DNA of 8,221 nt from Pseudomonadota bacterium (GCA_023405565.1 JAEXXW010000217.1:1-8221), one strand, 5' to 3'; shown: positions 1-8,221, counted from the stretch's first letter. Numbers and translations: made by a program. The notes: generated by a model not told the origin, from the letters alone.

Positions 1-474
1 CAGTTGGACGATGCAGAAAAAGAAATTGCACGGTTAAGTGCGGAAATTCGGAAGTATGAAGCGCAGGCGGCGGTGGGTAAGGGAGTTATACTTAGAACGG
101 GCGATGAGCATGATTTATATGCCGGTGAGATGGCAGGTATTGTGAGGGACGCCATTCAAGATGCGATTACTCGTGTTCCATCTAATAGTCGGCGTGAGCA
201 TGTTCTTAACGCGATGCTGTACAACTCTGCGCCGCCTGTAGACGCAAAGGAACAACGAGAGTTGGTCAAAGCACTTTTGCGAGATTATCGGAATTTGGAT
301 GCAAAAATTAAAAGCGGCTTTGAAAGTTTAGGGTTCTCAATTGAGGAGGAAGGGAAGCACTATAAGATGATTTTTCATGATGACGCTCGATATACCTTTA
401 TTTTATCAAAGACTAGTAGCGATCATCGTGCGGGCCTGAATCTGGCCAGTGATATAAGCAAGCAAGTTTTTTGA
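1..474 (+). CDS. 3' part of an unrecognised gene, low G+C, possible HicA-like C-terminus
   Basis: The reading frame is open from the first base, so the gene probably begins before the window; a TTG at position 4 is the only early candidate start and has no visible ribosome site. The 157 visible residues start with a charged heptad-like stretch (about 2-25) that reads as the end of a coiled coil. A mainly helical region (about 40-105) follows, then a compact C-terminal part (about 106-157). That last part, with GFxxxxxGKHYKM, a short beta-like stretch around RYTFIL, and a final helix after a glycine, resembles the order of elements in HicA/YcfA-like dsRNA-binding folds, but this is only a resemblance by eye. 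G+C is about 45%, with many A/T-ending codons, unlike its neighbours, which suggests horizontal transfer. Function unknown; I do not recognise the family. Confidence 0.7.
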   Translation, partial: QLDDAEKEIARLSAEIRKYEAQAAVGKGVILRTGDEHDLYAGEMAGIVRDAIQDAITRVPSNSRREHVLNAMLYNSAPPVDAKEQRELVKALLRDYRNLDAKIKSGFESLGFSIEEEGKHYKMIFHDDARYTFILSKTSSDHRAGLNLASDISKQVF

Positions 475-553
475 TTGAGGGTGTACTAGAGAAAATCCTG
501 CATTGCGGTGGTTTCTAGCAACATCGTTGGCTCTATGGTCTCCAGCGATTCCG

Positions 554-976
554 TTACCTCCACCCCGCAGCCTCCCTCACCATCGCATCCAGCATCCCCG
601 CCATCGCATTCACAGCCGCTGCACTCGCTGCACCAAGCCTGTGCCGCTGCGCAATCCACGCGGGATCGTTGTAGGTCAGTAACGTCTTGCCGGCGGCGTC
701 TTCCCACACCAGCACTTTCAGCGGCAGGTCGAGGCCTGATGTCTGCTGATCCTGCATCAAGGGCGTGCCGCCTTTGGCGGCGCCGAAGATGATCACTTGC
801 GTCGGCCGCAGCGGCATGTTCACCGATGCTGCATTCTTGGCATGATCGATGCGAGCGAAGATGGTGAGGCCGCGCTGTTCGATCGCCGCCAGCAGGCGGC
901 GCGTGGTCTCCGCTGTCGAGAACGCGCTGACGTGTGTGACGAGGCCGTCGATGTGTGTAGGGCCTTGGCCGCTCAT
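554..976 (-). CDS. DUF302 domain protein
   Basis: A 140-residue soluble protein covering essentially one DUF302 domain. Recognisable family blocks are FARIDHA (40-46), LRPTQVIIFG (56-65), GTPLM (70-74), LDLPLKVLVWED (82-93) and YNDPAW (102-107). DUF302 proteins are small and widespread in bacteria; their biochemical role is not established, and no catalytic residue can be named. No signal peptide or membrane segment is visible, so it is probably cytoplasmic. The start at 976 is chosen because GGAG lies six bases before the ATG; an in-frame ATG at 1012 would add 12 residues not expected of the domain. It converges with the low-G+C gene on its left and diverges from the small exported gene at 1204. 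Confidence 0.87.
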   Translation of the reverse strand: MSGQGPTHIDGLVTHVSAFSTAETTRRLLAAIEQRGLTIFARIDHAKNAASVNMPLRPTQVIIFGAAKGGTPLMQDQQTSGLDLPLKVLVWEDAAGKTLLTYNDPAWIAQRHRLGAASAAAVNAMAGMLDAMVREAAGWR

Positions 977-1062
977 GATGCGCTCCGCTGCTGAAGGGGC
1001 TCTCCGCAGCATACGTGCATTTAAGTCCCTCTCGTGGAATCACGACGCGGCCGTAGCGGAAG

Positions 1063-1086
1063 CGAAAATTTTACATAAAATTTGCG
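1063..1086. promoter_or_regulatory. AT-rich inverted repeat, candidate operator
   Basis: Two ten-base arms, CGAAAATTTT and AAAATTTGCG, flank the spacer ACAT and match at nine of ten positions when folded. The element sits in the divergent intergenic region, 87 bases from the DUF302 start and 118 bases from the exported-protein start, and is conspicuously AT-rich. It looks like a binding site for a dimeric regulator that could act on either gene. The regulator is not identifiable from the sequence. Confidence 0.4.
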
Positions 1087-1104
1087 GACTGACTTTCGAC
1101 TGAC
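1087..1104. repeat. Direct repeat GACTGAC-N4-GACTGAC
   Basis: Two identical seven-base copies start 11 bases apart, about one helical turn, directly beside the AT-rich palindrome. Direct half-sites at this spacing are typical of response-regulator binding, but chance is possible for so short a motif. Confidence 0.3.
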
Positions 1105-1203
1105 CTCAATCTTCTTGGTCTATTGCTGCGGGCGTTCATCATGGGCGACAGCGGCGGCAGACCATGCCGCACCGGCCGCACGTATTTCATCAGGAGTTCG
1201 TTT

Positions 1204-1503
1204 ATGCGTATGCTCACGGCATTCACCGTTGCGCTCAGTCTTTCCGCCGCCGGCCAGGTCTTCACCGGTCAGGTCTTCGCCGGCGAGCATCATGCCCCGT
1301 CGGCACATGCTCCCACCGCGCAAGCCTCCGCCGCGCCTGCCTCTCGCGCTGAGGTCAAAACGGACGTGACCAACCATGTGAAGACGGAAAGTCCGATGGA
1401 AAGGCAGATGCACAAGCAGGAGATCGTCACGCAGGCCGCAACATCGGCGCTGTCGATCGCCAATTCGAGGCCGCAGAGCACGTTGAAGATCCTCGGCAAG
1501 TAG
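1204..1503 (+). CDS. Small exported protein of unknown function
   Basis: A 99-residue protein. The start at 1204 is supported by AGGAG at 1192-1196, seven bases upstream; the frame extends further upstream without a supported start. Residues 1-26 form a signal peptide (short basic start, hydrophobic core 4-16, likely cleavage after VFA at 26), so the mature protein of about 73 residues is probably periplasmic or secreted. The mature part begins with a His/Ala/Pro/Ser-rich low-complexity segment (27-50). A more polar, helix-like region follows, and the end is basic (ILGK). There is no cysteine and no recognised domain. A 15-base tandem duplication repeats GQVF at the cleavage region. The gene diverges from the DUF302 gene and ends in a hairpin. 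Confidence 0.7.
   Translation: MRMLTAFTVALSLSAAGQVFTGQVFAGEHHAPSAHAPTAQASAAPASRAEVKTDVTNHVKTESPMERQMHKQEIVTQAATSALSIANSRPQSTLKILGK
1252..1281 (+). repeat. 15-base tandem duplication within the signal peptide region
   Basis: The segments 1252-1266 and 1267-1281 match at 13 of 15 bases and stay in frame, encoding GQVFT then GQVFA. The second copy supplies the likely signal-peptidase site; the first resembles a duplicated version of it. Confidence 0.6.
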
Positions 1504-1520
1504 TCGGAAAGAGCAACGCG

Positions 1521-1549
1521 GGTGGTGACCTCGCATGGAGGTCATCACC
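1521..1549. terminator. Hairpin between convergent genes, probable terminator
   Basis: A 12-base stem (1521-1532 with 1538-1549, including one G-T wobble on the + strand) closes a five-base loop, GCATG. It lies 17 bases after the exported-protein stop and about 90 bases beyond the desaturase stop. Neither strand shows a T-run, so termination by the classic intrinsic mechanism is uncertain. It could act in both directions. Confidence 0.5.
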
Positions 1550-1641
1550 ACCGGGCGGGAGTCATCGACTCAGGCGGCGATAACAGCGCGCGATCCGGGC
1601 TACGCTTGTTTCCTGATCGCGGCGCTTTGCCGCCGGTCAGA

Positions 1642-2829
1642 TCAGATCGCGGCGGCGCTTAATGCCCGCACCTGCCGGAACGACACCATCCGCTGGTTTT
1701 CTTCAACCCACAGCGTCAGCCGCACGCAGCGCAGGCTGTCCAGCAAGGTCAGCCGGCCGATATCGCCGAGTTCGGGATGGTCGCGCAGCACGCGCGGCAG
1801 CCGGTAATAGGGAATGCGGCTGCACAGATGATGCACGTGATGGATGCCGATATTGGCGGTGAACCAGCGCAGCACCGGCGGCAGATCGTAATGCGAGGAG
1901 CCGTGCAGGGCGGCGTCGTGCAGGTCCCATTGCGTGTTGTCGTGCCACGAGGTCTCTTCGAACTGATGCTGGATATAGAACAGCCAGACGCCGAGCGAGG
2001 CCGCAATCAGCATGATCGGCATGTGCACGAGGAGGAAAGCCTTGAGGCCGATGAACCAGATCAGCACGCCGGCGATCGCCGCCATCGCGGCATTGGTGGC
2101 CATCGTGCTGGCCCATGGCCGCCAGCCGCCGCGCATCATGCCGACCGGCAGGCGATGCTGCAGCATGAAGAGATAGGCCGGGCCGATGCCGAACATCACC
2201 AGCGGATGACGATAGAGCCGGTACTTCATGCGGCCGAGCGCCGAGCGGCCCTGATATTCGCGCACGGTGAGGGTGTCGATATCGCCCATGCCGCGGCGGT
2301 CGAGATTGCCATGGGTGGCGTGATGCATGGAATGGGTGCGGCGCCAGAAGTCATACGGCGTCATGGTGAGAACGCCGATCACGCGGCCGATCCAGTCATT
2401 GACGCGCTTGTGCGGGAAGAAGGCGCCGTGGCCGCAATCATGCTGGATCATGAACAGGCGCACGAGGAAGCCGGCGGCCGGAATGGCGATCAGCAGGGTG
2501 AGCCAATAGCCGACGAAATGCAGGGCCGCCCACATCGCCGCCCAGAGCATCGCCAGTGGCAGGATGGTGATGGCGAGTTCGATCAGGCTGCGGGTGCCGT
2601 CCGGCTCGCGATAGCGGTTGAGGATGCGGGTCCAGTTGCGGGCGTCGGCCCTGGCGGGCGTGCATTCGGCGGCGAGATTTGGCCCAACAGCGTCCGCGGC
2701 AGCGATCGGGGTGCCATTGGTCTTCAGATTATCGAGGTGAATCAAGGCTGGTCCGTCTTGTTCGGCCGGTGGATGACACCGGCAATGCGCCGCCCGCGCT
2801 TGTGCCGGGGTGTCCGGCCGGCGCGACAT
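1642..2829 (-). CDS. Membrane fatty acid desaturase
   Basis: An integral inner-membrane di-iron enzyme that introduces a double bond into acyl chains using oxygen and reduced electron carriers. All three histidine boxes of the membrane desaturase superfamily are present: HDCGH at 130-134, HSMHH at 166-170 and HHVHH at 330-334. An extra histidine in QHQFEE (288) is usual for the DesA-like bacterial branch. Hydrophobic segments are visible at about 82-105, 107-128, 244-262 and 264-286, with a weaker one near 208-222. Regiospecificity cannot be read from the sequence. The first 60 residues are low-complexity with an HCRCHP motif and look unlike the family. No ribosome site precedes the ATG, so the true start may lie inside, for example the TTG at 2745. 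It lies 99 bases downstream of the exported-protein gene on the same strand. Confidence 0.93.
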   Translation of the reverse strand: MSRRPDTPAQARAAHCRCHPPAEQDGPALIHLDNLKTNGTPIAAADAVGPNLAAECTPARADARNWTRILNRYREPDGTRSLIELAITILPLAMLWAAMWAALHFVGYWLTLLIAIPAAGFLVRLFMIQHDCGHGAFFPHKRVNDWIGRVIGVLTMTPYDFWRRTHSMHHATHGNLDRRGMGDIDTLTVREYQGRSALGRMKYRLYRHPLVMFGIGPAYLFMLQHRLPVGMMRGGWRPWASTMATNAAMAAIAGVLIWFIGLKAFLLVHMPIMLIAASLGVWLFYIQHQFEETSWHDNTQWDLHDAALHGSSHYDLPPVLRWFTANIGIHHVHHLCSRIPYYRLPRVLRDHPELGDIGRLTLLDSLRCVRLTLWVEENQRMVSFRQVRALSAAAI

Positions 2830-2928
2830 AGCACGAACCGCGTGGCGAGGGAGCCTTTTTCGGGGAACCTGGGCTGGTGGTGGGCGGGGGGCCTGTAACG
2901 GGGCTTTCGCGGCATCCGGGCGAGGAGG

Positions 2929-3699
2929 TTACTCACCTTTTTTCGACATGCCGCGATAGGCGATGGAGGCGATGCGCGCGACCGGGCCGGCCTTGCCGTG
3001 CGCGAGCTTGAGCTGCACCGTATAGTAATGGAACGGGCCGGCCTTCGGCAGCCAGAACAGGATGTTCATGCGGATGTTACCGCGGTCATCGATCTGCACC
3101 GCCGGCGTCTTGTCGCTCTGGCCGGCAAGGATGAAGATGAAATCCGCAGCATCATAGTCCTTGAGGCGGGGCTTGAGCTGCGCGCGCAGCGGCGCATCGA
3201 GCAGCTTGAGCAGATCGAACGGGGCCGAAGCCGTGTCGCCGCGGCTGCCGATGGCGTAAAGCTCCAGCCTGTCGCTGCCGTAACGCATCGAGAAGGAGCG
3301 CACGAGATATCGGCTGTCCGGCGACCAATAGGCGGTCTCGCTGCGATGATTGGCGCGCATCTCGCCCGTGTTCCAGTGTTCCGTTGCGCTCCTGGCGAGG
3401 ATCGCGCCGTCGGCGAGCCGCAGGATCAGCAGTTCGAGATTGTCGTTGTCGGCGGGCTGTTCGAGCGGCGATGCATGGGGCGAGCGCCAGGCGAGGGCGA
3501 GCTTCTTCGAAGGCGAGACGGTGTCCTCGATCACGATGGCGGCGCCATCACCTTCGCCGCACAGGAGAATGTCGCGCTCGTCATGCGGTTCGCACGGGCC
3601 GATATCGGCGGAGGCCGGGACGGCGGTGAAGGCGCAGAGCGCGACGATGAAACCGACGAGGGTGAGGCGTAGCGGCGCGTGCGGCAGCGGCGGGAGCAT
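2929..3699 (-). CDS. Exported protein of unknown function, 256 residues
   Basis: The chosen start at 3699 puts a signal peptide at the N-terminus: a hydrophobic core at about 11-26 and a likely cleavage after ASA at 31. A longer reading from 3786 would add 29 residues encoded by the dispersed repeat at 3741-3803, which is unlikely to be coding. The mature protein has two cysteines close together (36 and 47), which could form a disulphide. It is rich in predicted beta strands, and a WSPDSRYLV stretch recalls one blade of beta-propeller proteins, though only one such unit is evident. No catalytic motif or lipobox is seen. It is probably periplasmic. It follows uvrA on the same strand after 135 bases and precedes the desaturase; no functional link is evident. 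Confidence 0.8.
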   Translation of the reverse strand: MLPPLPHAPLRLTLVGFIVALCAFTAVPASADIGPCEPHDERDILLCGEGDGAAIVIEDTVSPSKKLALAWRSPHASPLEQPADNDNLELLILRLADGAILARSATEHWNTGEMRANHRSETAYWSPDSRYLVRSFSMRYGSDRLELYAIGSRGDTASAPFDLLKLLDAPLRAQLKPRLKDYDAADFIFILAGQSDKTPAVQIDDRGNIRMNILFWLPKAGPFHYYTVQLKLAHGKAGPVARIASIAYRGMSKKGE

Positions 3700-3740
3700 G
3701 TCCAAAGAACCTGGGCGGCGGGGGGCTATTGAAAGTGTAG

Positions 3741-3803
3741 CAGCTTTTTGCTTTGACGCGTTTTCTTCACGCGAACCGGTACCCACTTCGCTCGAAAACG
3801 CTA
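3741..3803. repeat. Palindromic intergenic repeat, dispersed-element type
   Basis: The segment contains nested small inverted repeats: CGCGT/ACGCG (3757-3761 with 3769-3773), GCGAA/TTCGC (3771-3775 with 3787-3791), and the palindrome GGTACC at 3778-3783. Read on the minus strand, it contains GCGAAGTGGGTACCGG and GTGAAGAAAACGCG. From memory, this closely matches an intergenic repeat scattered through Bradyrhizobium and Rhodopseudomonas genomes. It lies between uvrA and the exported-protein gene and may also terminate or stabilise the uvrA transcript. Confidence 0.6.
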
Positions 3804-3834
3804 TGCCTTTTGTATCACCATCGCCGTAAATGGT

Positions 3835-6783
<2,949 letters not shown>

Positions 6784-6862
6784 GCAGCCGGTCTTCGGGC
6801 CTTGAGGATCGGGTCAGGGCGGGCGGAGGTCCGGCACGCGCAAGCGGACGGGCGGACCATGC

Positions 6863-6877
6863 GAACATAGGAAGAAC
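6863..6877 (-). promoter_or_regulatory. LexA (SOS) box upstream of uvrA
   Basis: On the minus strand this reads GTTCTTCCTATGTTC, an exact GTTC-N7-GTTC direct repeat, which is the established LexA site of alphaproteobacteria. It lies 80-94 bases upstream of the uvrA start, in the correct orientation. TATGTT within the box could be the -10 element, in which case LexA would block the promoter directly; no convincing -35 was found. Confidence 0.8.
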
Positions 6878-6909
6878 GGAGGCGATGCGCTAGTGCTCTG
6901 CAGCATGTG

Positions 6910-6931
6910 AGCCATGGATGGGGGCATGGCT
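6910..6931. repeat. Inverted repeat upstream of uvrA
   Basis: Perfect seven-base arms, AGCCATG and CATGGCT, flank an eight-base G-rich spacer. The repeat lies about 33 bases beyond the SOS box, between uvrA and the barrel-gene terminator. It could be a regulator site or chance. Confidence 0.3.
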
Positions 6932-6982
6932 GGGGACAAGTCGCTTCCATCGTGTCTTGCATCGTATCTTGGCCCGTTATGT

Positions 6983-7017
6983 CAAAAGCAAAGGGGCCGG
7001 CGCGAGGCCGGCCCCTT
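6983..7017 (-). terminator. Intrinsic terminator of the complete barrel gene
   Basis: An 11-base perfect G+C-rich stem (6991-7001 with 7007-7017) closes a five-base loop. On the minus strand it is followed by TGCTTTTGAC, a modest T-rich tail. It begins 29 bases after the stop codon of the barrel gene and separates that gene from uvrA. Confidence 0.85.
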
Positions 7018-7046
7018 ACAGCAAATCCTGGAGGTATTTGCGCGCG

Positions 7047-7844
7047 TTAGTACCGTGCAACAACCGGTGCGACCGGCGTCTTGCCCCAATCGAACTTGTA
7101 GTTCAGGCCGGCCTTGACGGTGTGGACGTTGTCCAGTTCGTGGCGCCAGCAGAAGGTGCCGCCACCGGCTGCGACGCCGCAAACGTCCGCGTCTCTCAGG
7201 TCGATAAACAGATACTCGATCTTGAAGGTCCAGTTGTTGATCCAGGCCCATTCAATGCCGCCGCCAACGGCCCATGTCGTCAGCGTTTCGTCCTTTGTCG
7301 CGCTGATCAGACCTGGGCCACAGCCGCCGCCGGAGCAGGCGTCTATCGTTCCCCGATGGGCATTGACGAATGCTGCGCCGCCTTTCGCATAGACCAGGGT
7401 GCGATCCCAGGCGTAGCCGAGCCGGCCACCGGCGAAGCCGTACCAGTCACCGATCCTGGATTGTGCGACCGTATCAAAGGCAGGACTTAAGGGATCGGGC
7501 GCGGTGCCTTTCAGCCGCATATACCCGAATTCACCTTCGAGGCCCCATACCCAGGGCGATCCCACCCCTTGCCAGTTCCAGCCAATCGTGCCGCCGCCGA
7601 TGAAACTGGAGCCCAGTCCATGCGACCAGTTCGTGCCGAACGTGTTCCAGCCATCGAGGTCCGTGCTGCTTGCGTTGGCGCCCCAGGCGCCACCGGCAAA
7701 GCCGCCCAGGTAAAAACCGCTCCAGTTGTAGACGACAGGTGCGGGCGGTGGCGCCTTGTAGGCCGGACGCAAGTCCGCTGCGTGTGCTGACACGCAGAAA
7801 GCAGAAACAATAAATGCTGTGATTCCCAGTCGAGTTTGCCACAT
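7047..7844 (-). CDS. Outer-membrane beta-barrel protein, Omp25/Omp31 type
   Basis: A 265-residue outer-membrane protein of the small barrel family common in Rhizobiales. Residues 1-22 form a signal peptide cleaved before ADLRP. A proline-rich linker (PAYKAPPPAPVV) precedes the family hallmark YNWSGFYLGGFAGGAWG (39-55). Alternating glycine/aromatic strands follow to the end, and the terminal residue is aromatic (VVARY), as needed for assembly by the BAM complex. Two likely external loops each carry a cysteine pair (C170/C175 and C222/C232). The ATG at 7844 is chosen because GGGGG lies six bases before it; the ATG at 7850 abuts those Gs and would add only two residues. It probably has a structural or pore role; no substrate can be assigned. 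A partial paralogue lies immediately upstream. Confidence 0.93.
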   Translation of the reverse strand: MWQTRLGITAFIVSAFCVSAHAADLRPAYKAPPPAPVVYNWSGFYLGGFAGGAWGANASSTDLDGWNTFGTNWSHGLGSSFIGGGTIGWNWQGVGSPWVWGLEGEFGYMRLKGTAPDPLSPAFDTVAQSRIGDWYGFAGGRLGYAWDRTLVYAKGGAAFVNAHRGTIDACSGGGCGPGLISATKDETLTTWAVGGGIEWAWINNWTFKIEYLFIDLRDADVCGVAAGGGTFCWRHELDNVHTVKAGLNYKFDWGKTPVAPVVARY

Positions 7845-7884
7845 GGTCATCCCCCGTCGGCATCAACCTCTACTTGGTACGAGC

Positions 7885-7890
7885 ATCATA
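7885..7890 (-). promoter_or_regulatory. Candidate -10 box for the complete barrel gene
   Basis: The minus strand reads TATGAT, one base from the consensus TATAAT, about 40 bases before the chosen start. No good -35 hexamer lies 16-18 bases further upstream. An eight-base palindrome, ACACGTGT, overlaps by one base (7890-7897). Confidence 0.3.
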
Positions 7891-7929
7891 CACGTGTTTT
7901 GCGTGAATAGTGTGCCGCTTTGGCAACAC

Positions 7930-7955
7930 GCGCTGCAAAACAGCGCCCCTTTTTT
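7930..7955 (+). terminator. Terminator-like hairpin with T-run on the + strand
   Basis: A six-base stem, GCGCTG/CAGCGC, closes the loop CAAAA and is followed by CCC and six Ts on the + strand. No + strand gene precedes it, so it would fit only an unannotated antisense or small RNA, or it may simply be a hairpin in the leader of the barrel gene. Confidence 0.3.
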
Positions 7956-7969
7956 CAAGACTGTCTTGA
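7955..7969. promoter_or_regulatory. 15-base palindrome, candidate operator
   Basis: TCAAGACTGTCTTGA has perfect seven-base arms around a single central base. It lies about 110 bases upstream of the complete barrel gene, between it and the terminator of the upstream paralogue, a typical place for a regulator site. The regulator is unknown. Confidence 0.4.
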
Positions 7970-7977
7970 CGCAGTGC

Positions 7978-8007
7978 AAAAAATAAGAGGGCCTCGAAAG
8001 GCCCTCT
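7978..8007 (-). terminator. Intrinsic terminator of the partial barrel gene
   Basis: A nine-base perfect stem (7986-7994 with 7999-8007) has a TTCG loop on the minus strand, followed by TATTTTTT. It starts 29 bases after the stop codon, the same distance as for the neighbouring barrel gene, and is a textbook intrinsic terminator. Confidence 0.9.
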
Positions 8008-8036
8008 GAATCTGTCCTAAATCGTAACCGGCGCTC

Positions 8037-8221
8037 TTAGTACCGCGCCACAATCGGCGACTTGGCCCAGTTGAAGGTGTAGTTCAGCCGGCCCATGACG
8101 GTGTGAACTTGTGTGTCAAACCCGGTATAGGTTGCAGACGCGCCGTTGGTCTGGGTCGTGAATTTATCGCCCATGGAGAGGTCATAGAAATTGTATTCGA
8201 CCGCCAGGCTCCAGTTCGGTG
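8037..8221 (-). CDS. 3' end of a second Omp25/Omp31-type beta-barrel gene
   Basis: The last 60 codons of a gene whose start lies beyond the right edge. The translation begins PNWSLAVEYNFYD and ends VHTVMGRLNYTFNWAKSPIVARY. This parallels the end of the complete neighbour (NNWTFKIEYLFIDL, then VHTVKAGLNYKFDWGKTPVAPVVARY), so the two are paralogues. The C-terminal tyrosine and alternating pattern fit the final two strands of an outer-membrane barrel. The visible loop between these strands (about 14-38) has no cysteine, unlike the neighbour. It has its own terminator, so it is not simply co-transcribed with the next gene. Confidence 0.9.
   Translation of the reverse strand, partial: PNWSLAVEYNFYDLSMGDKFTTQTNGASATYTGFDTQVHTVMGRLNYTFNWAKSPIVARY

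Noticed and set aside
486..1043. 185-codon minus-strand frame overlapping the DUF302 gene
   Set aside because: The competing frame matches DUF302 blocks throughout; this one is Arg/His-rich and low-complexity.
1123..1203. Upstream extension of the small exported protein to 1123
   Set aside because: The ATG at 1204 has AGGAG at ideal spacing and starts directly with a signal peptide.
1615..1634. GCGGC/GCCGC hairpin just after the desaturase stop as its terminator
   Set aside because: Only five base pairs and no T-run; the hairpin at 1521-1549 is a better candidate.
1777..2898. Open frame of 373 codons opposite the desaturase
   Set aside because: Histidine/alanine-rich mirror frame of a gene whose histidine boxes are unmistakable.
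2998..3672. Open frame of 224 codons opposite the exported 256-residue protein
   Set aside because: No signal peptide, ribosome site or domain; the minus-strand frame has a clear signal peptide.
3700..3786. Upstream extension of the exported protein to an ATG at 3786
   Set aside because: It would be encoded by the palindromic repeat and would place 29 polar residues before a signal peptide.
6828..6858. GGTCCG/CGGACC inverted repeat in the uvrA leader as a riboswitch or attenuator
   Set aside because: Six-base arms with a 19-base loop in G+C-rich DNA are expected by chance; no known riboswitch features.

Overview
The window looks like chromosomal DNA of a high-G+C alphaproteobacterium, most likely of the Bradyrhizobium/Rhodopseudomonas/Afipia group (Nitrobacteraceae). 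The evidence is a full-length UvrA behind a GTTC-N7-GTTC type LexA box, two neighbouring Omp25/Omp31-type beta-barrel porin-like genes ending in VARY, and an intergenic repeat I recognise from memory as common in that group. There are no rRNA or tRNA genes, no CRISPR array, no transposase and no integrase.

Layout. (1) Positions 1-474: the 3' end of an unrecognised gene on the + strand. It is about 45% G+C by hand count, clearly lower than the visibly G+C-rich remainder, which suggests acquired DNA whose edge falls near 475-553. (2) 554-976 (-) encodes a DUF302 protein, and 1204-1503 (+) a 99-residue exported protein of unknown function. They diverge from a shared intergenic region holding an AT-rich palindrome and a short direct repeat. 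(3) 1642-2829 (-) encodes a membrane fatty acid desaturase with all three histidine boxes. (4) 2929-3699 (-) encodes an exported protein of unknown function. (5) 3741-3803 is a dispersed-type palindromic repeat. (6) 3835-6783 (-) is uvrA, with a LexA/SOS box at 6863-6877. (7) 7047-7844 (-) is a complete outer-membrane beta-barrel gene, and 8037-8221 (-) is the 3' end of a paralogue. Each is followed by its own intrinsic terminator.

The genes do not form one pathway. UvrA is a DNA-repair gene with its own damage-responsive control. The exported protein and desaturase genes lie downstream on the same strand and could receive read-through, but gaps of about 100-135 bases and the repeat argue against a tight operon. 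The two barrel genes are separate, independently terminated units. I found no convincing new multi-gene system. The points most worth following up are the low-G+C gene cut by the left edge, the operator-like palindromes, and the LexA box.
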